6,167 bases of DNA, from assembly GCA_023268425.1 (NCBI GenBank), contig JALRFN010000354.1:1-6167 (forward strand), in the 5' to 3' direction. The translations under genes and the position numbers were made by a program. The number at the start of each line of letters is the position of its first letter. The first letter of the stretch is position 1. Under the pieces are notes generated by a model that had not been told where the DNA came from, did no database searches, and saw only the letters and a program-made list of their open reading frames with translations. Shown piece by piece: positions 1-4,957 of the stretch. This DNA comes from Burkholderiaceae bacterium. GTDB taxonomy: Bacteria > Pseudomonadota > Gammaproteobacteria > Burkholderiales > Burkholderiaceae_C.

Positions 1-75
1 TGGCTGGGCAATGGAGGTTTGCGCGCTGAAGTCGTCCAATACCATCGACGTCGGGCTACCATACCCACTGGGCAT
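1..75 (-). CDS. possible start of a divergent gene, truncated by the window edge
   Basis: Reading leftward, an open frame begins at an ATG whose complement lies at 73-75 (a second in-frame ATG is at 43-45) and stays open for 25 codons to the window edge. The predicted N-terminus begins MPSGYGSPTSMVLDDFSAQT; I do not recognise it. The main support is context: LysR-type regulators are often divergent from a target gene. About 70% of third codon positions are G or C, but a plus-strand frame through the same bases is similarly GC-rich there, so base composition does not settle it. No good Shine-Dalgarno sequence precedes either ATG. It may simply be intergenic DNA or the end of a plus-strand gene. 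Confidence 0.2.
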   Translation of the reverse strand, partial: MPSGYGSPTSMVLDDFSAQTSIAQP

Positions 76-108
76 GCCTGATAGATTGAAATCTCGATCA
101 AGGTATGG
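59..108. promoter_or_regulatory. putative LysR-type operator region with nested inverted repeats
   Basis: Several dyads sit just upstream of the LysR-type gene. A perfect 7-bp pair CCATACC (59-65) and GGTATGG (102-108) encloses the 8-bp palindrome GGCATGCC (71-78) and an AT-rich imperfect palindrome at 79-100, whose core is AGATT-GA-AATCT flanked by TGAT and ATCA. LysR-type regulators generally bind dyads of T-N11-A type and often control their own promoter, so this is the natural place for an operator. The 7-bp arms resemble the ATAC/GTAT half-sites of BenM/CatM regulators, but lie much further apart than in a single classical site. I could not place convincing -35/-10 boxes. Confidence 0.35.
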
Positions 109-135
109 AAAACCCTGAACACCGCGACAACTGCC

Positions 136-1053
136 ATGAGAAATGCCATTGAACTGCGCCACCTGCGCTACTTTGTTTGTGTTGCCGAAGAAGGCAACAT
201 CGGCCGCGCTGCGTTGCGTTTGCACATTTCGCAGCCCCCGCTGACCCGGCAAATCCAACAACTCGAAGACCACAGGGGTGTGCAGTTGTTTCGCCGCAGC
301 AACCGGGGGGTGGAACTCACCGATGCGGGGCGCGTGCTGTACGACGACGCGCGTGACATCTTGGGCATGACCGAGCGCGCGGTCGAGCGCTCCAGCCAGG
401 CCGCGCTAGGCCTGCTGGGCCGTGTCGACGTGGCGATCTTTGGCTCGGGCATCTTTGGCGCCATCCCCAAGCTGATGCGCAATTTCCGCGAGACCCACCC
501 CGACGTCAGCTTGTTTTTCCACAACATGGTCAAAGAGGAACAAATCGACGCGCTGCGCCACCGCCGCATCTCGTTGGCGTTCAACCGCCTGATGCGCCCC
601 ATCGATGGTTTGATCAGCGAGCCCTTGTTGACCGAGTCGATCTACGTTGCAGCCCCCTCAGACAGCGCCTTGGCCAGCGCCGAGGTGGTGCACCTGCGCG
701 AACTCGAAAACGTGCCCTTGGTGTTGTACCCCACTGGGGCGCGGCCCAGCTTCATCGACCGCGTGCACCAGATGTGCCGGGCGCAGAACTTTTCACCCGT
801 GGTGGCCCAAGAGGTCGGCGATGCCGTGCACGCGCTGGCCTTGGTGGCCTCGGGTTTTTCCGCCACCTTGGTGCCGCAATCGGCCACCAATTTGGCCTTT
901 CCAGGCATCGTCTACAAGCCCTTGCAACAGGACCCACCAGCGGGCGTGGACTTGTGCTGCATTTACCGCGCGGACGACGAATCGCCGATCTTGCAAGCGC
1001 TGCTCAAGTCCATGCGCCAAGCCGCGCGCGACCCGGCCTTCACATCGACCTGA
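136..1053 (+). CDS. LysR-type transcriptional regulator, CatR/BenM/CbnR-like
   Basis: A 305-residue protein, the usual length for a LysR-type regulator, acting as a cytoplasmic DNA-binding protein whose effector-binding domain senses a pathway metabolite. Residues about 6-65 form the winged helix-turn-helix: RHLRYFVCVAEEGNIGRAA, then the recognition-helix segment SQPPLTRQIQQLE (32-44), then GVQLFRRSNRGVELTDAG (48-65). The SQPPL(S/T)RQIQ segment is typical of the CatR/BenM/CbnR branch, whose members often control aromatic or chloroaromatic catabolism. Residues about 90-295 are the periplasmic-binding-protein-like effector domain. The ATG at 136 is chosen because MRNAIELRHLRYF matches family N-termini; no strong ribosome-binding site is visible. 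A ferredoxin gene follows on the same strand and the catabolic operon is convergent, so the target could be the ferredoxin, a divergent gene to the left, or the operon. The effector cannot be read from sequence. Confidence 0.95.
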   Translation: MRNAIELRHLRYFVCVAEEGNIGRAALRLHISQPPLTRQIQQLEDHRGVQLFRRSNRGVELTDAGRVLYDDARDILGMTERAVERSSQAALGLLGRVDVAIFGSGIFGAIPKLMRNFRETHPDVSLFFHNMVKEEQIDALRHRRISLAFNRLMRPIDGLISEPLLTESIYVAAPSDSALASAEVVHLRELENVPLVLYPTGARPSFIDRVHQMCRAQNFSPVVAQEVGDAVHALALVASGFSATLVPQSATNLAFPGIVYKPLQQDPPAGVDLCCIYRADDESPILQALLKSMRQAARDPAFTST

Positions 1054-1166
1054 GGCCACGCGCACATGCGGGCTGGGTATGGCGGCGCTGCGTTCAAAGG
1101 TATTGGCCGCGCTGCGTGAACCCGGGCAACATGCGCGCCAACGCGCGGTACCCCCTCGCGCACCAC

Positions 1167-1176
1167 AGGGCAGAGG
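1167..1176 (+). promoter_or_regulatory. Shine-Dalgarno-like purine stretch before the ferredoxin TTG start
   Basis: The bases AGGGCAGAGG lie just before the TTG at 1178. The AGGG part leaves a 7-nt spacer, which is a normal distance. This supports TTG 1178 over the upstream in-frame ATG at 1079. Confidence 0.45.
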
Positions 1177-1177
1177 C

Positions 1178-1486
1178 TTGAAACACCAGATTTGCATCCA
1201 AGACAGCGGCGAACACTACGCCTGCGGCGAGCACAAAAGCCTGCTGCTGGGCATGGTCGCGCTGGGCAAAAAGGGCATCCCGGTGGGGTGCCGCAGCGGC
1301 GGCTGTGGCGTGTGCAAGGTGCAGGTGCTTGCGGGCCAGGTACAAACCCAAGTCATGAGCCGTGCCCATGTCAGCGCCGGAGAACAAGCCCAAGGTGTGG
1401 TCTTGGCCTGCCGCGCCAGCCCACGCAGCGACGTCACCTTGTCGGTCATTGGCCAGTTGCGCAAGCGTTTCAAGCCGCCGGGTTGA
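1178..1486 (+). CDS. XylT/DmpQ-like plant-type [2Fe-2S] ferredoxin
   Basis: A 102-residue electron carrier if started at TTG 1178. Cys38, Cys43 and Cys46 (GCRSGGCGVC) plus Cys78 (VLACRASPRSD) give the C-X4-C-X2-C...C pattern that holds a [2Fe-2S] cluster. The segments IPVGCRSGGCGVCKVQVL and MSRAHV, and the N-terminal run through Cys16 to IPVGC, match the XylT/NahT/DmpQ subfamily from memory of those sequences. That subfamily re-reduces the inactivated iron of catechol 2,3-dioxygenase; whether this protein does so is inference. It lies 124 nt after the LysR gene, possibly co-transcribed. An in-frame ATG at 1079 would add 33 Arg/Ala/Pro-rich residues with no resemblance to ferredoxins, so I prefer the TTG, which begins where subfamily similarity begins and has a purine-rich stretch before it. 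No dioxygenase, hydroxylase or reductase partner is in the window. Confidence 0.88.
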   Translation: MKHQICIQDSGEHYACGEHKSLLLGMVALGKKGIPVGCRSGGCGVCKVQVLAGQVQTQVMSRAHVSAGEQAQGVVLACRASPRSDVTLSVIGQLRKRFKPPG

Positions 1487-1562
1487 GGCGGTGTGGCCCT
1501 CGTGGAACACGAGCAGCCTCGGCATTCAGCAAGGTGGGTGTTTGATGGCTGCGCATGCTCGA

Positions 1563-2126
1563 TCAAAGCGACGCGCATTCGGCCAAGTCGTTCCAAACCT
1601 CCTGGCGATGGATCAAGCCCTGGATCAATTCAAAGCGATCGATGAAGCGTATGCCGTCGAAATGACGGCCATCGGGCCAGACGCCAGCCAATCGGCCGCG
1701 GCAATAGACGACGCTGACATCGCCTTGCCATGATTGCTCCCAGGCCAAGTCGTGTTTCTGAACGTGCCGGTAGCGCGCCTGCGCCCAGGGCAACAGCTCG
1801 GTCAAGCGCGTCATGACCTTACCACCCGGAAAAATCATGGTGAACCCAGATGCCAGGTATTTTTGTGCGCCGTCCAAGTCGCGTGCCTGCATGGCGCTGA
1901 GGTAAGCCTGGACGACCGCTTGGGCGTCCGGCAGGGCTGCGTTACCGCCGCCTGCGTGCAAGACGCGGGCGTCACGTCGGTAGCTGCTCACGGTTTGTAC
2001 GTAGGTGGTGGTGCCCGCTTCAGTCGCCGGAATCACAGATCGCACCGCATCCGACACGCGACCAATCAAGCGCGCTTGTGTCTCGTCGTCGTAGCCTTGG
2101 AGCAGGGTGATTTGAGTCACGGGCAT
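1563..2126 (-). CDS. tautomerase-like domain fused to NTF2/SnoaL-like domain
   Basis: A 187-residue protein, last gene of the operon. Residues 1-60 resemble 4-oxalocrotonate tautomerase: MPVTQITLLQGYDDETQARL aligns with the enzyme's first strand and helix, with Pro2 (Pro1 after Met removal) in the catalytic position. Residues equivalent to the substrate-binding Arg11 and Arg39 appear to be Tyr and Thr, so activity on oxalocrotonate-like diacids is doubtful. Residues about 66-180 look like an NTF2/SnoaL-type alpha+beta cone: AVVQAYLSAMQARDLDGAQKYL, then FTMIFPGGKVM, and an aromatic-rich sheet ending in FIDRFELIQGLIHRQEVWND. Such domains often bind small hydrophobic ligands or catalyse isomerisation. 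The start at 2126 puts Pro second and follows GGAG with a 7-nt spacer; an upstream in-frame extension to 2189 lies inside the lyase gene and is rejected. The fold assignments come from visual pattern only. Confidence 0.8.
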   Translation of the reverse strand: MPVTQITLLQGYDDETQARLIGRVSDAVRSVIPATEAGTTTYVQTVSSYRRDARVLHAGGGNAALPDAQAVVQAYLSAMQARDLDGAQKYLASGFTMIFPGGKVMTRLTELLPWAQARYRHVQKHDLAWEQSWQGDVSVVYCRGRLAGVWPDGRHFDGIRFIDRFELIQGLIHRQEVWNDLAECASL

Positions 2127-2130
2127 GGTT

Positions 2131-2994
2131 TCACTCCAAGTTCTTGGCGTCGTATCGTTGGGCGTGGGCGAGCAGCTCAGGTGTGCCAATCACTTCATTC
2201 AGTTGGTCGAAGTCCAACATCTTTTCGCGCCATGGTTTGGTGGACTGGTGCTGGTGCAAGCTGGCGAAATAAGCCTGCATGCCATGGGCCAGCGCACGCA
2301 CCGTGCCGCCCGGAAAGATCACCAAGCGAAAGCCCAAGTCTCCCAAGGCATCCGCCGACATGATGGGCGTTTGACCGCCTTCAACCATGTTGGCCAACAG
2401 GGGGATGCGTGCGGCAAAGGCTTGGGCCGCTTGGGACAACTGCGCGTCACTGCGCAAAGCCTCGATGAACAAGGCGTCGGCACCGGCTTGCACATAGGCC
2501 TCGGCGCGTTCCAAGGCCGCTTCCCAGCCATCGACGGCCACGGCGTCGGTGCGGGCCAAAATCAGGGTGTCCTCGCTGCGGCGAGCGTCCAGGGCGGCCT
2601 TGATTTTGCCGACCATTTCAGCGGTGCTGACCAAACGTTTGCCGTTGAGGTGGCCACAGCGTTTGGGGAAGTCTTGATCTTCCAACTGAATCATCGCCGC
2701 ACCGGCTTGTTCCAAGCCGCGAACGGTTCGCTGCACGTTGATCGCGTTGCCAAAGCCCGTGTCGGCATCCACGATCACGGGCAAAGCGACGCGATCGGTG
2801 ATGCGTCGCAACACGTCGACCACCTCAGAATAAGTGGTCAAGCCCACATCCGATCGCCCCAGCGCGGTGTAGGCAATCGATGCACCGGATAAGTAAAGGC
2901 CCTCGAACCCGGCTTGCTCTGCGAGCAGCGCGCTCAAGCCGTCGTAAACCCCAGGGCACAACAGTGCGCCCGGCTGTTGCAAGCGTTGTTTCAT
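2131..2994 (-). CDS. isocitrate lyase/PEP mutase-family C-C lyase
   Basis: A 287-residue TIM-barrel protein of the isocitrate lyase/phosphoenolpyruvate mutase superfamily, close to the length of 2-methylisocitrate lyase (PrpB) and 2,3-dimethylmalate lyase. Residues 72-83 (PVIVDADTGFGN, with Asp76 and Asp78) and EDQ at 105-107 supply the Mg2+-site acidic residues. KRCGH at 111-115 is the flexible active-site loop whose Cys113 is the general acid/base of true lyases; PEP mutases and hydrolases of the family lack it. FPGGTVRALAHGMQ near the C-terminus is a family hallmark. It probably cleaves a 2-hydroxy-3-carboxy acid into an alpha-keto acid (pyruvate or glyoxylate) plus a carboxylate. Substrate is not predictable; NGKRLV after CGH differs from PrpB. 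ATG 2994 makes an ATGA overlap with the FAD gene's stop; an in-frame ATG at 3000 (289 residues) is equally possible, and neither has a strong Shine-Dalgarno sequence. Confidence 0.92.
   Translation of the reverse strand: MKQRLQQPGALLCPGVYDGLSALLAEQAGFEGLYLSGASIAYTALGRSDVGLTTYSEVVDVLRRITDRVALPVIVDADTGFGNAINVQRTVRGLEQAGAAMIQLEDQDFPKRCGHLNGKRLVSTAEMVGKIKAALDARRSEDTLILARTDAVAVDGWEAALERAEAYVQAGADALFIEALRSDAQLSQAAQAFAARIPLLANMVEGGQTPIMSADALGDLGFRLVIFPGGTVRALAHGMQAYFASLHQHQSTKPWREKMLDFDQLNEVIGTPELLAHAQRYDAKNLE
2134..2137 (-). promoter_or_regulatory. Shine-Dalgarno site inside the end of the lyase gene
   Basis: On the minus strand GGAG lies in the last two sense codons (TTG GAG) of the upstream lyase gene. 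It is followed by the TGA stop, AACC, and the ATG at 2126, giving a 7-nt spacer. Because the site sits inside the preceding reading frame, the tautomerase-like gene is probably translated by coupling or reinitiation. The site also fixes the start codon. Confidence 0.7.
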
Positions 2995-4376
2995 GCGCAT
3001 ATGGATCTTTCTTGGAAGATGTCTTGTGCGGCCAGCCACGCGCCCGCCATGGCACTGAGCAAGCCGTTGCCCGACAGGTAGCCGCTCACGTCTGGACCCG
3101 AGACGCCACGCGCGGCGCCGCCGGCGGCCCACAAGTTGGGGAAGGGCTTGCCCCCCGCGCTGCAGACCCTGGTGTGTGCGTCGATCGTCAAGCCGCCTTG
3201 GGTGTGGAACAAAGCTCCGGTGACGCGCACGGCGCACAATGGCCCTTGCAGTTTTCGCTGGAAGTGGCGCCCAAACGCGTCGGGGCCATCCAAGGGCCAG
3301 CTCAAACTCTCCAGCAAAGCCGATACCGGCACGCCCAGGCGGGCGGCCAAGTCAGGCGCCCCCTCGGCATGGATCACACCGCCCGCTTGCTGCAACTCGA
3401 CAAAGTCGGGGAAGCCCTGCGCCAGCTGCAACACAGCCTGATCAAAGACACACCAAGCCAGCGCGTCGGGTTGTGCCACCACTTGCTCGGCGGCTTCGGA
3501 ATAGCCGAGCGTTTCGTTGTGAAAGCGTTCCCCTTTGACATTGATTTGCACGCCGCCTTCTATCATCAAAGCCCAAGTCACCAAGGCCCCGTGGGGCATG
3601 GCCCACGAGCCATGCCCCTGGTAAGCCGTCATGTCAGCCAAGCCCGCCCCCAGGTCCATGCCCCATCGCACGGCGCTGCCGTCGTTGCCCACATGCCCAG
3701 CGAACAGCGCTTGGCTCATTTGCGGCACGTGTTGTTGGATCAATTGCGCATCGCCGCCGTAGCCATTGCACGCCAACAACACGGCGTCGCAAGCCAGCGA
3801 CTCGCGGCTGCCGTCGGGGCGCTGCAGGCCGACACCGTGCACCCGCTTGTCTTGGTCGACGAACAAATCCACCACGCGCGCGTGCGTGACCAGCGTGATG
3901 CCCAAGCCCTCGGCACGCCGCAGCAAGCGCTGGATCAGCGCTTGGCCCTGCCGTTGGGGCAGGCTGTGCATGCGCCGGGCGCGGTGGCCGGGGTAAAGAA
4001 AGCCGTCCAGGATCTCCCAATCAAAACCATGACGCTGCTGCAGCACGTCAAGCGCGGGCACCACGGCGTGAGCATAGGCCTCGACCAGGTGTGGGGCGGC
4101 TTGTCCATGGGCTTTGCTTTGGATGTCGGCCATGAAGTCGGGGATGCTGTCGCGCACCCCTGCGGCCTGCTGCGCAGCGGTAGCTGCGGCGGGAATGAAG
4201 CCGGAAGACAGCGCGGTGGAACCGCTGGGCTGGGCGTCACGCTCCAACACCCACGCCTCGACGCCCAAGTCGTGCAGGTGGATGGCGGCGCTCAAGCCGC
4301 AGGCACCGCCCCCGACGATCACCACGGGCACATGCACATCGGTGTGCAGGTCTTTGGCGTCACGTATGGCCGTCAT
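2991..4376 (-). CDS. FAD-dependent oxidoreductase, fumarate reductase/ketosteroid dehydrogenase superfamily
   Basis: A 461-residue flavoprotein of the FAD_binding_2 type. The N-terminal Rossmann motif VVIVGGGACGLSAA has Gly22, Gly24 and Gly27, with Glu45 (WVLER) as the ribose-binding acid; GSTALSSGF (52-60) follows. ACNGYGGD (202-209) and GERFHNETLGYSEAA (282-296) belong to the substrate-capping region. The C-terminal FAD closure runs from GGLTID (394-399) through LWAAGGAARGVSG (415-427) to GYLSGNGLL (432-440). Arg284 and His391 fall where fumarate reductases carry a catalytic Arg and a substrate-binding His, but the C-terminal carboxylate-binding Arg looks replaced near Tyr433, so the substrate is probably not plain fumarate. 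No signal peptide, heme motif or membrane segment is seen, suggesting a soluble dehydrogenase or reductase that inserts or removes an alpha,beta double bond. ATG 4376 is chosen for its ATGA overlap with the preceding gene; an upstream GTG at 4391 is less likely. Confidence 0.92.
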   Translation of the reverse strand: MTAIRDAKDLHTDVHVPVVIVGGGACGLSAAIHLHDLGVEAWVLERDAQPSGSTALSSGFIPAAATAAQQAAGVRDSIPDFMADIQSKAHGQAAPHLVEAYAHAVVPALDVLQQRHGFDWEILDGFLYPGHRARRMHSLPQRQGQALIQRLLRRAEGLGITLVTHARVVDLFVDQDKRVHGVGLQRPDGSRESLACDAVLLACNGYGGDAQLIQQHVPQMSQALFAGHVGNDGSAVRWGMDLGAGLADMTAYQGHGSWAMPHGALVTWALMIEGGVQINVKGERFHNETLGYSEAAEQVVAQPDALAWCVFDQAVLQLAQGFPDFVELQQAGGVIHAEGAPDLAARLGVPVSALLESLSWPLDGPDAFGRHFQRKLQGPLCAVRVTGALFHTQGGLTIDAHTRVCSAGGKPFPNLWAAGGAARGVSGPDVSGYLSGNGLLSAMAGAWLAAQDIFQERSICA

Positions 4377-4957
4377 GAGGCTCGCACCCACTCATCGATG
4401 CCTGTGACACGAGCCACGGTGGCCATGTCACGCAAGGCCGTGTCGTGGACTTCGGGTTTGAACGCCGCGCAACCGTCGGCGACCACGACGGTCTCGTAAT
4501 CGCGCATGTGGGCATCTCGCACCGTGCTGGCCACGCCGCCGTTGGTGACAATGCCGGCGACCAGCACCTGGTGCACGCCAGCGCGGCGCAACACCCAATC
4601 CAATTGGGTGTTGAAAAACGCCGAATAAGCCACTTTCTGCACCGCCACATCCACCCAGGGCTGCAGCGCGTCGACGCAGGCTTGGCCGCGGCTGCCGGGC
4701 GCGAAATCACCGCGTTGCAAAAACGGCCGCAGTTGGCGCAGGTGCGGCGAAATCATGGGTTCGCCTTGTGCGTCTGGCCACAGGGTGAATTGGCTGGCGA
4801 CGACCATGCCACCTTTGGCCTTGACCGCGTGGATCAGTGGCAGCAGGGCGTCGGGCAGGGCTTGGGCGGCGGGGTTGGCGCAGCCGCCTCGCGCGTAAGC
4901 ACCCTCGGGATGCAAAAAGTCATTCTGCAGGTCAATCAAGACCAAAGCGGTGCTCAT
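4373..4957 (-). CDS. isochorismatase/cysteine-hydrolase-fold enzyme with Gly at the Cys position
   Basis: A 194-residue protein with the Rossmann-like isochorismatase fold. ALVLIDLQNDF (4-14) carries catalytic Asp9, and the VQKVAYSAFFNT segment (106-117) carries catalytic Lys108. The third position lies in GIVTNGGVASTVRDA (135-149), where amidase members such as N-carbamoylsarcosine amidase, nicotinamidase and maleamate amidase have Cys; here it is Gly141 (codon GGC). EntB and PhzD isochorismatases also have Gly there, as do, I believe, some YecD-type proteins. This may thus be a non-thiol hydrolase rather than a dead enzyme. Next to a HyuA-type gene, hydrolysis of a carbamoyl or amide product would be the obvious role, but the missing Cys argues against a standard amidase. 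ATG 4957 overlaps the upstream stop by 4 nt and has a strong ribosome-binding site. Confidence 0.92.
   Translation of the reverse strand: MSTALVLIDLQNDFLHPEGAYARGGCANPAAQALPDALLPLIHAVKAKGGMVVASQFTLWPDAQGEPMISPHLRQLRPFLQRGDFAPGSRGQACVDALQPWVDVAVQKVAYSAFFNTQLDWVLRRAGVHQVLVAGIVTNGGVASTVRDAHMRDYETVVVADGCAAFKPEVHDTALRDMATVARVTGIDEWVRAS

Noticed and set aside
105..152. Short 15-codon open frame (MENPEHRDNCHEKCH) overlapping the LysR start, possible leader peptide
   Set aside because: The ribosome-binding site spacing is poor and nothing suggests an attenuator; this is expected by chance.
182..197. Inverted repeat TTGCC-GAAGAA-GGCAA early in the LysR gene
   Set aside because: It lies in conserved helix-turn-helix coding sequence (VAEEGN) and the short stem is explained by codons; there is no sign of regulatory function.
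202..214. 13-bp identity between the LysR coding region (202-214) and the leader at 1105-1117
   Set aside because: The shared word GGCCGCGCTGCGT is a GC-rich string that encodes GRAAL-like residues in LysR. No flanking similarity supports duplication.
647..1177. Upstream extension of the ferredoxin frame through the LysR gene
   Set aside because: It overlaps the well-supported LysR coding region in another frame and its translation is Pro/Arg/Trp-rich without family resemblance.
1475..1491. Hairpin CCGCC-GGGTTGA-GGCGG over the ferredoxin stop codon as a terminator
   Set aside because: The stem is only 5 bp, the loop is 7 nt and no T-tract follows on either strand. The 76-bp convergent gap (1487-1562) shows no better terminator, so rho-dependent ending or read-through is possible.
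2995..3237. N-terminal extension of the lyase frame into the FAD gene
   Set aside because: The extension is Arg-rich, unlike family N-termini, and overlaps the C-terminal FAD motif. Similarity to the family starts at MKQRLQQPG.
4377..4391. GTG at 4391 as start of the FAD gene
   Set aside because: It would only add five residues. ATG 4376 makes the same ATGA overlap seen at the neighbouring junctions.
2880..4499. 539-codon open frame on the plus strand, antisense to the FAD oxidoreductase gene
   Set aside because: The opposite strand encodes a protein with clear flavoprotein motifs end to end. The antisense translation is His/Gln/Arg-rich with no recognisable domain, as expected for a shadow frame in GC-rich DNA.
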